From the NCBI RefSeq assembly GCF_002024805.1, contig NZ_CP014337.1, forward strand, positions 2,914,001 through 2,978,000: a stretch of 64,000 nucleotides of DNA. The letters are read 5' to 3'. Below the pieces are notes generated by a model. The model was not told the DNA's origin, did no database searches, and saw only the letters and a list, made by a program, of their open reading frames with translations. Shown here one piece after another: positions 46,076 to 54,411 of the stretch. Source of the stretch: Elizabethkingia bruuniana. GTDB taxonomy: Bacteria > Bacteroidota > Bacteroidia > Flavobacteriales > Weeksellaceae. Within the stretch, counting starts at the first letter, position 1, and the number at the start of each line of letters is the position of its first letter. The position numbers were made by a program, and so were the translations under genes.

Positions 46076-46134
46076 CTAAAATACACAAAAAAGAATAAGA
46101 AATTTTTCGAGGTTAATACCCGGATATAAGAAAT

Positions 46135-46170
46135 AAAAAAAGCTGCATCAAAATCTGATGCAGCTTTTTT
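46135..46170. terminator. Bidirectional terminator between the chitinase and aminopeptidase genes
   Basis: AAAAAAGCTGCATCA / TGATGCAGCTTTTTT with a 5-base loop and T-runs in both directions. Confidence 0.92.
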
Positions 46171-46188
46171 ATGATAAGCATTCAGCAA

Positions 46189-48702
46189 TTATTTACTGTA
46201 AGCTTCTATAGTATTATTAATCATTTCGATTTGTTTATGCAGTTCTGCATTTTTCGGATCTGCTTTCAATACTCCCATTTTTGTATTAAGTCCGGCTTTC
46301 AGCATATTCACAATCATCATCTTTGCTTGTGGATTTTCTCCTACCTGGCTTTTCGCTAAACCTAAAACTTTTGTAAGGCGTTTTGTCGCTTCTGTATTAT
46401 CCGATCCCATAATCCAGTTATAAGCATCTTCTGCAGCTTTACCCTCCTCAGGGTCCTGCATCTTTATGAAAGGATAAAATGCTGCTGTCTCTGCTATTGC
46501 AGGCATTTGTTTTGTTATTTTATTTTTAACAATAATAGGCAGCAATGTAGAGATTAAACCTTCACTCGCATTATTCAGATCAATTTTATCTGCATAAGCA
46601 ACTATTTTCTCAGGCGCTACAGTTGCCAATGCTGCTAATGAATTTCCGCTAACGGCGTTAGAAACTACAGTAATTCCTTTTTCATATAAGGACAGATATT
46701 TTTTATCCTTTGTTTTAGCTAATGCAGCAATTGCTTCTCCTTGTACCAATGTCTTAGGATCATTCGCAGCCAATTTCTCTACTTCAGCCAGTGCCAATTT
46801 TGCCTGATTAGGTTTAGACAAGTCTAATCCGTTTAAGGCTTTCATTCTTACTCTGAAGAAAGGATCTTTTAGTGCAGCCAATAATGTTTTCAGAGCAGCG
46901 TCGTTCTTATCTGCACTTTTAGCAGCTTCCTGAACAGCTTTGTAGCGGCTATAGAATTCTTTAGAGCCCTGGTACTGTAACAAATATTGTTCTGGTGTTT
47001 TAGTTTCTGTAATTGCAGATAACAAAATACCATCCGCGTTTATATTTACTAAATCAGGACTTTTGGATGAAGGGAATGTAAATGAGTTATTTGCTTTGGC
47101 ATCTACCCATACATTCTGACGTACTGGTTTACCATTATCATACACATCTATAGCCAGTGGGAATTGGAATAAAGGTGACTGTGACTGATTGATTGTAACA
47201 GTTACCTGCTTCTTAACAGGCTCATAATTGTAGTTATAAGATAATTTTGGATGACCGTTTGAGAAATACCACTGATTAAAGAACCAGTTAAGGTCTTTTC
47301 CACTCACTTTTTCCAATGAAAGACGCAATTGGTGAGCTTCACCATTTCCGTACTCATTTGTTTTCAGATAATCTGTCAGACCTTGTCTGAAAGCATCTTC
47401 ACCAAGATAATTACGAAGCATATGAAGAATTCCACCACCTTTCTGATAAGTTACCAGATCGAAAACATCTTCTTTATCAGCATAATTAAAGCGTACTAAA
47501 TTTTTAGAATAATCATTTGGATTATGCAGGTAATTACCCACATCCTTCATCAGATGATAGTCCGCCAAATCTTTACCATACTTATGTTCGAACCACAGGT
47601 ATTCAGAATAGTTAGCAAAAGATTCGTTTACAGTAAGATTGCTCCAGCTTTCAGCGGTTACCAAATCCCCAAACCAATGGTGGAATAATTCGTGTGCAAT
47701 TGTAGATTCCCAGCTGTTTTCATCAGCTAGTTGACCCGGTTTTTGCTGTACAGCATCTCCGTGTAAAGTAGCCGTTGTATTTTCCATAGCACCACTTACA
47801 TAGTCGCGCCCGGATATTTGAGCATATTTAGCCCATGGATAATCATAATTAAGATATTTAGAATAGAACTCTATCATCTCCGGAGTATTACCATAGATTT
47901 GCTTAGCATATGGTTCATATTCTTTCTCGATATAATAGTCTACCGGAATATTTCTCCACTTATCTTTTACAACCGCATAATCTCCGACACCCATAAAAAA
48001 TAAATAAGGTGAATGCCTTTTTTCCATCACCCAATGATCGGTACGTAGGTTGTTTCCTTCTTTCTTGGATTCTTTCAGGATTCCGTTGGATAATGTAACA
48101 TACTTATCCGGAACTGTCATATAGATTTCCTGAGTTGTTTTCTGGTTGGTCTTATCTATTGTCGGGAACCACGCAGAAGAAGATTCTGTTTCCCCTTGTG
48201 TCCATATTTGCGTTGGTTTATCCGCTTCTTTTCCCTGAGCGTTGATAAAGTACAAACCTTTAGCATCACTAATTGCTGAACTTCCTTTTTGCTTTACCTC
48301 ACCAGGACGGGCTGTATATTTGATATATACTGTATAGTCCTGATTTTTGTTATAGGTTTTATCCAGATTAATTTTCAGGATATCATTTTTATAATCAAAT
48401 TTCAGAGGAGTCTTACTACCACCTTTATCCAAAGCCACTTCGTGAATAAGCATAGCTTTAGCATTCAGAACCAAAGAGTCTGTTGCATAAAAATAAGGTG
48501 AGGCAGTAAGCCATTCTTCACCATTCATTTGCTCTTTCTGATAGTCGAAATTTACTTTTAGTTTAGTATGTTTCAGCTCTGTCATTTTTGTATGGGCAGC
48601 TCTATAAACACCATCTCTTCCGGATGTTTCTGTCTGGCCAAATGCCATATTTGCATTTAAAAGCGTTCCTAAAAACAGGGCTGCGATAAAGATCTTTTTC
48701 AT
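46189..48702 (-). CDS. Exported M1-family aminopeptidase
   Basis: The 837-residue zinc peptidase has a signal peptide ending near NMAFGQT. The exopeptidase motif GAMEN lies near residue 306 and the zinc motif HELFHHW near 336 (HExxH, with the third ligand Glu in NESFANYSEY). The C-terminal half is helical, HEAT-like (LAALKDPFFRVRMKALNGL), as in the longer M1 enzymes. It probably trims peptides in the periplasm. It is preceded by a possible promoter on the minus strand (TTTG, then TA near CCCTTTG at about 48719-48731), and lies downstream of thyA. Confidence 0.94.
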   Translation of the reverse strand: MKKIFIAALFLGTLLNANMAFGQTETSGRDGVYRAAHTKMTELKHTKLKVNFDYQKEQMNGEEWLTASPYFYATDSLVLNAKAMLIHEVALDKGGSKTPLKFDYKNDILKINLDKTYNKNQDYTVYIKYTARPGEVKQKGSSAISDAKGLYFINAQGKEADKPTQIWTQGETESSSAWFPTIDKTNQKTTQEIYMTVPDKYVTLSNGILKESKKEGNNLRTDHWVMEKRHSPYLFFMGVGDYAVVKDKWRNIPVDYYIEKEYEPYAKQIYGNTPEMIEFYSKYLNYDYPWAKYAQISGRDYVSGAMENTTATLHGDAVQQKPGQLADENSWESTIAHELFHHWFGDLVTAESWSNLTVNESFANYSEYLWFEHKYGKDLADYHLMKDVGNYLHNPNDYSKNLVRFNYADKEDVFDLVTYQKGGGILHMLRNYLGEDAFRQGLTDYLKTNEYGNGEAHQLRLSLEKVSGKDLNWFFNQWYFSNGHPKLSYNYNYEPVKKQVTVTINQSQSPLFQFPLAIDVYDNGKPVRQNVWVDAKANNSFTFPSSKSPDLVNINADGILLSAITETKTPEQYLLQYQGSKEFYSRYKAVQEAAKSADKNDAALKTLLAALKDPFFRVRMKALNGLDLSKPNQAKLALAEVEKLAANDPKTLVQGEAIAALAKTKDKKYLSLYEKGITVVSNAVSGNSLAALATVAPEKIVAYADKIDLNNASEGLISTLLPIIVKNKITKQMPAIAETAAFYPFIKMQDPEEGKAAEDAYNWIMGSDNTEATKRLTKVLGLAKSQVGENPQAKMMIVNMLKAGLNTKMGVLKADPKNAELHKQIEMINNTIEAYSK

Positions 48703-48765
48703 TTTACATTGAATTTACAAAGGGTATACTTTAGCGGATTTGTCTTTAAACAAAGGGAAAAGTTA

Positions 48766-48798
48766 CAAAAAAAGTGAGAACAAGTCTCACTTTTTTTA
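48766..48798 (-). terminator. Terminator of thyA
   Basis: AAAAAAAGTGAGA / TCTCACTTTTTTT with a 5-base loop and T-runs on both sides, just after the thyA stop. Confidence 0.9.
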
Positions 48799-48804
48799 TT
48801 TATT

Positions 48805-49599
48805 TTAAATAGCAACAGGTGCTTTAATACCTGGGTGCGGATCATAATTCAGTAATTCGAAATCCTCAAATTTAAAATCAAAGATATCTTTTACATCAGG
48901 ATTTACCTTCATTACCGGTAAAGGTTTCGGATCACGCGCCAGCTGTCTGTTTACCTGTTCAAAGTGATTGTTATAGATGTGTACATCTCCGAAGCTATGT
49001 ACATAATCGCCAACCTGAAGCCCCGTAACCTGTGCTACCATCATTAATAGCAAGGCATAACTCGCAATATTAAAAGGAACTCCCAGGAAAACATCGGCAC
49101 TTCTCTGGTACAGCTGCAAAGACAGCTTTCCATCCGCGACATAAAACTGAAACATTGCATGACAAGGTGCCAATGCCATATTCGGAATTTCTGCAACATT
49201 CCATGCAGAAACAATAAGTCTGCGGGAATCAGGATTCTTTTTAATCTGATCAATTACTTCGGATATCTGGTCTACAACTTTATTATCTGCTCCTCTCCAG
49301 CTTCTCCACTGAGCACCATATACTGGCCCAAGATCACCGTTCTCATCTGCCCATTCATCCCATATGGAAACACCATTGTCCTTAAGGTACTTAATGTTTG
49401 TATCTCCCTTCAGAAACCAAAGCAATTCATAGATAATGGATTTAAGGTGAACCTTTTTAGTAGTTACTAATGGAAAACCTTTAGACAGGTCATAACGCAG
49501 CTGATACCCGAATAAACTTCTGGTGCCTGTGCCTGTTCTGTCTGTTTTATCTGATCCGTTATCTAAAATATCCTGAAGTAAATGAAGGTAGTTTTGCAT
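48805..49599 (-). CDS. thyA: Thymidylate synthase
   Basis: Makes dTMP from dUMP using methylene-tetrahydrofolate. The product is 264 residues, the same length as E. coli ThyA, when read from the ATG at 49599. The frame extends ten codons upstream, but those residues do not belong to the family. Signatures include [19 protein letters not shown], the catalytic cysteine in [29 protein letters not shown], and the C-terminal [10 protein letters not shown]. It is divergent from the dihydrouridine synthase gene. Confidence 0.97.
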   Translation of the reverse strand: MQNYLHLLQDILDNGSDKTDRTGTGTRSLFGYQLRYDLSKGFPLVTTKKVHLKSIIYELLWFLKGDTNIKYLKDNGVSIWDEWADENGDLGPVYGAQWRSWRGADNKVVDQISEVIDQIKKNPDSRRLIVSAWNVAEIPNMALAPCHAMFQFYVADGKLSLQLYQRSADVFLGVPFNIASYALLLMMVAQVTGLQVGDYVHSFGDVHIYNNHFEQVNRQLARDPKPLPVMKVNPDVKDIFDFKFEDFELLNYDPHPGIKAPVAI

Positions 49600-49690
49600 G
49601 TCGGGTAGCGTAAAAATTACTGCCAACAAATATAGAAATTACTCCCTACATCTCAAAAATTTATGTCTTCGACTATACCTGTTTCATTTA

Positions 49691-49718
49691 TTGATTTCAT
49701 CTAAAAATCGTAATTTTG
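49691..49718 (+). promoter_or_regulatory. Promoter of the dihydrouridine synthase gene
   Basis: TTG (49691-49693), a 17-base spacer and TAATTTTG (49711-49718) match the Bacteroidota consensus. The -7 box ends eight bases before the ATG, so the leader is only about five bases. Confidence 0.72.
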
Positions 49719-49726
49719 CACCACTT

Positions 49727-50716
49727 ATGGTAAAAATTGGTAACATAGAACTTCCTGACTTCCCGCTGCTTTTAGCTCCGATGGAAGATGTTTCGGATCC
49801 TCCTTTCCGCAGACTTTGCAAAATGCATGGTGCGGATCTTATGTATTCTGAATTTATTTCCTCCGAAGGATTGATCAGAGATGCAATAAAGAGTCGAAAA
49901 AAATTAGATATTTTCGATTATGAAAGGCCTGTAGGTATCCAGATATTCGGAGGTGATGAAGAGGCAATGGCAATGTCTGCCAGAATTGTAGAAACTGTAG
50001 AACCGGATCTTGTAGACATTAACTTTGGTTGCCCGGTAAAAAAAGTCGTGTGTAAAGGTGCAGGTGCAGGAGTATTGAAAGATATTGATCTGATGGTACG
50101 TCTTACCAAGGCTGTTGTAAATTCTACTCACCTACCCGTAACAGTGAAAACAAGACTGGGCTGGGATACAGAATCTATTAACATTGATGAGGTAGCGGAA
50201 AGACTGCAGGAAACCGGTATTAAAGCACTGACCATCCACGCAAGAACACGTGCACAGATGTATAAAGGTGAAGCTGACTGGAACCATATTTCCCGTATAA
50301 AAAACAATCCGAATATTGAGATTCCAATTTTCGGGAACGGAGATATCGATTCACCGGAAAAAGCTTTAGAATATAAGCAGAAATACGATTGCGATGGTAT
50401 TATGATAGGCCGTGGTGCTATCGGGTATCCTTGGATATTTAATGAGATTAAGCATTTCTTTCAAACAGGTGAAAACCTGCCTAAACCAACCGTAAAAGAC
50501 AGACTTCTTGCAGTACAACAACATGCAGAATGGTCTGTAGAGTGGAAAGGGGAAAGACCCGGCTTAGTAGAGATGCGCCAGCATTATAATAACTACTTCA
50601 AAGGAATCCCACATTTTAAAGAATTAAAATCCAGATTCCTTCAGGCATTGACACTGACTGAACTTAATGAACTTATTAACGAGGCTAAGAATCAGTTTGA
50701 AAATGTTGAAATCTGA
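49727..50716 (+). CDS. dusB: tRNA-dihydrouridine synthase (DusB-like)
   Basis: This FMN enzyme reduces uridine to dihydrouridine in tRNA D-loops. The 329-residue product starts at the ATG at 49727; the longer frame would place the promoter inside the gene. It carries the family motifs APMEDVSDPPFRRL (FMN site), VDINFGCPVKKV (catalytic Cys), TVKTRLGWD, and IHARTRAQMYKGEADW. The last 80 residues form the helical RNA-binding part. The choice of DusB among the Dus enzymes is by overall resemblance only. Confidence 0.92.
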   Translation: MVKIGNIELPDFPLLLAPMEDVSDPPFRRLCKMHGADLMYSEFISSEGLIRDAIKSRKKLDIFDYERPVGIQIFGGDEEAMAMSARIVETVEPDLVDINFGCPVKKVVCKGAGAGVLKDIDLMVRLTKAVVNSTHLPVTVKTRLGWDTESINIDEVAERLQETGIKALTIHARTRAQMYKGEADWNHISRIKNNPNIEIPIFGNGDIDSPEKALEYKQKYDCDGIMIGRGAIGYPWIFNEIKHFFQTGENLPKPTVKDRLLAVQQHAEWSVEWKGERPGLVEMRQHYNNYFKGIPHFKELKSRFLQALTLTELNELINEAKNQFENVEI

Positions 50717-50782
50717 TATGAAGCACAAAATATTAATTCAGAAACATAGCAATTCATTTATCTGTGAAGGGTAAATGAGTGA

Positions 50783-50790
50783 TACATTTG
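50783..50790 (+). promoter_or_regulatory. -7 promoter box of the exonuclease III gene
   Basis: TACATTTG is an exact match, 29 bases before the ATG at 50820. It lies inside a possible N-terminal extension of the frame, which argues for the downstream start. Confidence 0.55.
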
Positions 50791-50819
50791 TTTCTGATCT
50801 CAAATCTCCAATTAAATTT

Positions 50820-51584
50820 ATGAAAATTATCAGCTATAACGTTAACGGGATCCGTGCAGCTTTTGCAAAGGACTTTACTACATGGTTGTCCTTTGCAAAT
50901 CCTGATATTATTTGCTTCCAGGAAAGCAAGGCACAACCGGAACAAATCAATATAGGAGCATTCAGTGATCTTCAGTACGAAAGTTACTGGTATTCCGCAC
51001 AGAAAAAAGGTTACAGCGGCGTAGGTATCGCGACAAAGCATAAACCCAATCATATAGAATACGGAACAGGAATAGATTATATAGATTTTGAAGGCCGGGT
51101 AATAAGACTGGATTTCGATAATTTCTCGGTCATTTCTGTTTACGTGCCCTCCGCAACTAACATTTCGCGACTGGATCTGAAAATGCAGTTTTGTTATGAC
51201 TTCTTAAAATACCTGAAGGAGCTTCGTAAGACTATCCCTAACCTTATTGTTTGTGGAGATTTCAATATCTGTCACGAAGCTATCGATATTCACGATCCGA
51301 TTCGTTTAGCTAGTGTATCTGGCTTTTTACCTATGGAAAGAGAGTATCTGTCCAAATTCTTAGACGAAGGAGAATTTACCGATGCTTTCCGATATAAAAA
51401 TCCAGAAACACGACAATACAGCTGGTGGAGCTATCGTGCTAATGCAAGAGCCAATAACAAAGGCTGGCGATTAGATTATAACATGGTAAGCAATACACTG
51501 AAAGATAAAATCCAAAGAGCTATTATACTACCAGAGGCTATGCATTCCGATCATTGCCCTGTAATGGTAGAATTGGATCTATAA
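50820..51584 (+). CDS. xth: Exodeoxyribonuclease III (AP endonuclease)
   Basis: This base-excision-repair nuclease acts at abasic sites and 3' ends. The 254-residue product has the family blocks SYNVNGIRAA, CFQESKAQPEQ (metal Glu), VCGDFNICH, TRQYSWWSYRANARANNKGW, and the C-terminal MHSDHCPVMVE with the catalytic His. The upstream 15 codons of the frame overlap the promoter and are not counted. It is followed by a terminator within six bases. Confidence 0.95.
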   Translation: MKIISYNVNGIRAAFAKDFTTWLSFANPDIICFQESKAQPEQINIGAFSDLQYESYWYSAQKKGYSGVGIATKHKPNHIEYGTGIDYIDFEGRVIRLDFDNFSVISVYVPSATNISRLDLKMQFCYDFLKYLKELRKTIPNLIVCGDFNICHEAIDIHDPIRLASVSGFLPMEREYLSKFLDEGEFTDAFRYKNPETRQYSWWSYRANARANNKGWRLDYNMVSNTLKDKIQRAIILPEAMHSDHCPVMVELDL

Positions 51585-51589
51585 AAGCA

Positions 51590-51623
51590 AAAAGACAAAT
51601 TACTGTGTAATTTGTCTTTTTTT
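51590..51623 (+). terminator. Terminator of the exonuclease III gene
   Basis: AAAAGACAAATTAC / GTAATTTGTCTTTT with a 3-base loop and a following T-run. It also faces the lipoprotein gene on the other strand. Confidence 0.9.
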
Positions 51624-51645
51624 ATTTTCTATTGGTATAACCAGG

Positions 51646-52035
51646 TTATCTTCGTCTTTCAAACTCCAGCTTTACTGCCGGCGTTGAATTAGGATTAGTG
51701 AGTATCATCCGGCCAGACCCTTCAAAGGTCAATACAAATTTATTTCCTCCAATATAAACGACATCTTGTTTCTGATCCTGGCTTTTAGGATCTTTATAGT
51801 TTTCATATACTACAGAATAAGAATAGGTGTTTGAACTTGTTGCAGTACCCGATTCAGTGACAACTACATCACTTGCTCTGAAGTTATAGGTAACTGTTCT
51901 GCCGGCCACCGTATTCTGCAGTATCCATTCTCCCTGTATTTTATTACTTGGTGGCAAACTATCTTCATTTCCTCTGCATGCAGCAAAAGCGACAAAGAGC
52001 AGCATACCAAATACAATCTTCAATACATTTTTCAT
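51646..52035 (-). CDS. Small lipoprotein with a lipocalin-like beta fold
   Basis: The 129-residue protein has a clear lipobox (AFAAC, Cys20). The rest is beta-rich (IQGEWILQNTVAGRTVTYNF, then FVLTFEGSGRMILTN) and resembles the small lipocalin-like lipoproteins frequent in Bacteroidota. No catalytic motif is visible. It lies just downstream of the tRNA cluster on the same strand, behind a terminator. Function unknown. Confidence 0.75.
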   Translation of the reverse strand: MKNVLKIVFGMLLFVAFAACRGNEDSLPPSNKIQGEWILQNTVAGRTVTYNFRASDVVVTESGTATSSNTYSYSVVYENYKDPKSQDQKQDVVYIGGNKFVLTFEGSGRMILTNPNSTPAVKLEFERRR

Positions 52036-52088
52036 AGGGAGTACTTTAACGTAAATATAGGGATAAAAAGGAGAACTTCATAAAAAAA

Positions 52089-52121
52089 TTAAAAGCCCTT
52101 CAGGTTACTGAAAGGCTTTTA
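52089..52121 (-). terminator. Terminator of the tRNA cluster
   Basis: On the minus strand TTAAAAGCC-TTCAG / CTGAA-GGCTTTTAA with a TAAC-type loop is followed by a T-run. It ends the Lys-Leu-Lys tRNA transcript. Confidence 0.8.
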
Positions 52122-52170
52122 AAACACCAAATCACAAAATATTAATATGAAAAAAATTCAAATTAAATTG

Positions 52171-52243
52171 TGACCTGGCTGGGATTCGAACCCAGGACCC
52201 ATACATTAAAAGTGTATTGCTCTACCAGCTGAGCTACCAGGTC
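52171..52243 (-). tRNA. tRNA-Lys (anticodon TTT), second copy
   Basis: Read on the minus strand it folds as a 73-base tRNA. The acceptor is GACCTGG/CCAGGTC with discriminator A. The D arm is GCTC-AGCTGGTA-GAGC, the anticodon arm ATACA-CTTTTAA-TGTAT and the T arm CTGGG-TTCGAAT-CCCAG. CCA is not encoded. It is identical to the copy at 52413-52485 in every arm. Confidence 0.97.
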
Positions 52244-52292
52244 TTGAATGTAAAGTCTAAAGACTTATTATTCAAAATTATTTTTCTCTGTG

Positions 52293-52376
52293 TGCCTGCG
52301 ACTGGATTCGAACCAGCACATCCTATTGGATACCACCCCCTCAAGATGGCGTGTCTACCAATTTCACCACACAGGC
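52293..52376 (-). tRNA. tRNA-Leu (anticodon GAG)
   Basis: 84 bases on the minus strand. The acceptor is GCCTGTG/CGCAGGC with one G-U and discriminator A. The anticodon arm is CCATC-TTGAGGG-GGTGG, with a long leucine-type variable arm and T loop TTCGAAT. It lies between the two tRNA-Lys copies. Confidence 0.96.
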
Positions 52377-52412
52377 AAAAAAATTTCTCTAGTGAGACAT
52401 TTTTTTGAGTAG

Positions 52413-52485
52413 TGACCTGGCTGGGATTCGAACCCAGGACCCATACATTAAAAGTGTATTGCTCTACCAGCTGAGCTACCAGGTC
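52413..52485 (-). tRNA. tRNA-Lys (anticodon TTT), first copy
   Basis: Same 73-base structure and sequence as the copy at 52171-52243. It is the promoter-proximal gene of the cluster. CCA is not encoded. Confidence 0.97.
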
Positions 52486-52529
52486 GGTCACTTTATTAAT
52501 CAGTGTTTATCTCTGTTTCTAAAGTGGTG

Positions 52530-52559
52530 CAAAGATACTACTTTTTTTTATATCTCAAA
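52530..52559 (-). promoter_or_regulatory. Promoter of the tRNA cluster
   Basis: On the minus strand TTTTG (52556-52560) and TATCTTTG (52530-52537) lie 18 bases apart, a full -33/-7 match 45 bases upstream of the first tRNA. Confidence 0.75.
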
Positions 52560-52590
52560 ATTTTTTTGGACATTTGTTTAAAAAAAAATC

Positions 52591-53112
52591 ATGATCATTT
52601 CGCTATTAGGCTACATGGGCAGTGGTAAGTCTCACATATCCAGAACCCTCGCCCAGAAAATAAATTTTAAATTATTTGACCTCGATAAAGAAATTTCTTT
52701 GCACCTTGGAAAGGACATTCCCACAATTTTCAAAGAAATGGGAGAACTGGGTTTTAGAAAAGCAGAGAAACATATACTGGAACAACTCCTTTCTTCGGAA
52801 GAAAATATCATATTAAGTCTTGGCGGAGGTACCCCTGTTTATTATAATAACATGGATACCATCACCAGACATTCTAAAAGTTTTTATTTGAGAGCTAAAG
52901 TGGGTACTCTAGCAGAAAGGCTATCGAAACAAAAAGATAAACGTCCTCTTATTGCCAGAATAAGTGAAGAAGATCTTCCGGAGTTTATCGCAAAGCATTT
53001 ATTTGAAAGGAATACTTACTATAACGAAGCCGAATTTATTATAGACACTGATAATAAAACTGACGAAGAAATCTCAAACGAGATTATTCATCACCTTCAG
53101 CTTCATCATTAA
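52591..53112 (+). CDS. aroK: Shikimate kinase
   Basis: Phosphorylates shikimate in aromatic amino-acid synthesis. The 173-residue protein has the Walker A loop GYMGSGKSH, the substrate residues in FDLDKEI and GFRKAE, and SLGGGTPVY. The lid arginines lie in KDKRPLIARI and LFERNTYY. Length is normal. Its last 29 bases overlap the 3' end of hslR on the other strand, so the two mRNAs are antisense at their ends. No terminator hairpin is visible between them. Confidence 0.95.
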   Translation: MIISLLGYMGSGKSHISRTLAQKINFKLFDLDKEISLHLGKDIPTIFKEMGELGFRKAEKHILEQLLSSEENIILSLGGGTPVYYNNMDTITRHSKSFYLRAKVGTLAERLSKQKDKRPLIARISEEDLPEFIAKHLFERNTYYNEAEFIIDTDNKTDEEISNEIIHHLQLHH

Positions 53113-53530
53113 AGAAGTTGTCCCAATCTTTATCTGACGGTTCTGCTTCTTCTTCATCGTCGTCATCTACATCAAGAAAGCCGTCCATTTCCCGACGGTC
53201 TTTTTTGGTAGGTCTCCCCTCCCCTTTCTGACGGTAATAATCCTGAGCCAATCTACGGGATTCCAGAAGTGCATATTGTTCGGAATCCGTCATATCTTTG
53301 ATGTGCAGAGTTACTAGTTTTGCCCCGATTCTGCTTTTAGGGATCTGTATTACTTTTATTTTATAGTCAATCTGGTTTTTACGGACCGTGATTACATCTC
53401 CCTCTGTTACCTCTTTAGAAGATTTTACAACCTGCCCGCCAATACTAACTCTGTTCTTTTTAATTTCCTCTGTTGCAATACTTCTGGTCTTATAGAATCT
53501 TACACTCCATAAAAATTTATCAATTCTCAT
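53084..53530 (-). CDS. hslR: S4-domain heat-shock protein Hsp15 (HslR)
   Basis: The 148-residue RNA-binding protein opens with the S4 domain: MRIDKFLWSVRFYKTRSIAT, then KKNRVSIGGQVVK. In E. coli the homologue binds stalled 50S subunits carrying peptidyl-tRNA. The C-terminal third is a highly acidic Asp/Glu tail (DVDDDDEEEAEPSD), longer than in E. coli. The 3' end is antisense to aroK. Confidence 0.9.
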   Translation of the reverse strand: MRIDKFLWSVRFYKTRSIATEEIKKNRVSIGGQVVKSSKEVTEGDVITVRKNQIDYKIKVIQIPKSRIGAKLVTLHIKDMTDSEQYALLESRRLAQDYYRQKGEGRPTKKDRREMDGFLDVDDDDEEEAEPSDKDWDNFFNDEAEGDE

Positions 53531-53539
53531 ATTTTTTTA

Positions 53540-53547
53540 TACTTTTG
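53540..53547 (+). promoter_or_regulatory. -7 promoter box of the FKBP-like lipoprotein gene
   Basis: TACTTTTG is an exact consensus 47 bases upstream of the ATG at 53595. The -33 region falls in the start of hslR. Confidence 0.5.
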
Positions 53548-53594
53548 CGTAGTTATATACGTTTAAGAATAGTCAATAATTTTATAAAGATACA

Positions 53595-54362
53595 ATGAAA
53601 AAATTATTATTAGGTTTGTTGGTAGCTTCTACTGTACTAAATTCATGTAGAAATGACAATTACTACAATCAAAATCTTATCCCGAATGTAGATCAGGCTA
53701 CGCAAAATTCCTATGATGATACTGCGATAAAAGATTACTTAGATACTCATTACTTCGATGACAGAGGAAAGATTAAAACATTTGATGATACCAATAAGCC
53801 GGATGACAAAAATATAAAGTTATCCACACTGGCAAAAACATTACCATCTGGTGTCATTTATGTAATTCGTCCAAATGCACAACCCACAAACGGTACTGAT
53901 GTAAAAGATAAAAATGTATTACAGATTATGCAAGTTGCTTTCGCAACCCGTGCAATTAAAGGTACAGATGATAAGATTCAATTTACAGGATCTCTTCCCT
54001 TCTTCAATACTGTAGATCAGGGCGGTGTTCCAAAAGATGATCCGTTATGGTTTTATGCTAAAAAGGCGTTAATAGATTCTGAGCAAAAGAGATTGGACGC
54101 TGCCACTACTAATAATACAGTAAAAGTAACGAACAGCTATTTCGAAATTGAAGGCTTTCAGGAAGCTATTAAATTATTCAAATCATTTACTAAACAAGTT
54201 ACAGATGATTATAACCTTCAGGGATTAATTATTGTTCCTTCGAGAGCAGCATTTGCAAAAGATCCTCATTACAACTATGTAGGAGCATCTCTGAATGATT
54301 ATAGTTTCTTTTTCAATTTCCAGTTATACGGATCGAGAGAAAGAACACCTTCTGAAGAATAA
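53595..54362 (+). CDS. Lipoprotein with an FKBP-like C-terminal part
   Basis: The 255-residue protein has a clear lipobox (VLNSC, Cys18). The middle holds KTLPSGVIYVIRPNA. The C-terminal segment LQGLIIVPSRAAFAKDP, then NDYSFFFNFQLYG, recalls the final strands of FKBP-type prolyl isomerases (a LIIPS-like strand, then a closing beta strand). The central flap is long and the usual catalytic aromatic residues cannot be located with confidence, so activity is doubtful. Flavobacterial gliding and secretion lipoproteins include FKBP-like members, but no gld genes are nearby. Confidence 0.65.
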   Translation: MKKLLLGLLVASTVLNSCRNDNYYNQNLIPNVDQATQNSYDDTAIKDYLDTHYFDDRGKIKTFDDTNKPDDKNIKLSTLAKTLPSGVIYVIRPNAQPTNGTDVKDKNVLQIMQVAFATRAIKGTDDKIQFTGSLPFFNTVDQGGVPKDDPLWFYAKKALIDSEQKRLDAATTNNTVKVTNSYFEIEGFQEAIKLFKSFTKQVTDDYNLQGLIIVPSRAAFAKDPHYNYVGASLNDYSFFFNFQLYGSRERTPSEE

Positions 54363-54386
54363 AATAATATCAGAAATAAAAATATA

Positions 54387-54411
54387 ACCTGCTTATACAG
54401 CAGGTTTTTTT
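54387..54411. terminator. Terminator between the FKBP-like gene and recO
   Basis: AACCTGC / GCAGGTT with a 7-base loop and a T-run on the plus strand. It overlaps the last bases of recO. Confidence 0.85.

Noticed and set aside
49598-49726. N-terminal extension of the dihydrouridine synthase
   Set aside because: It would include the promoter and shows no family similarity; the ATG at 49727 fits.
52171-52485. Direct repeat suggesting a mobile element or CRISPR
   Set aside because: The repeated unit is simply two identical tRNA-Lys genes around a tRNA-Leu; there is no integrase or attachment site.
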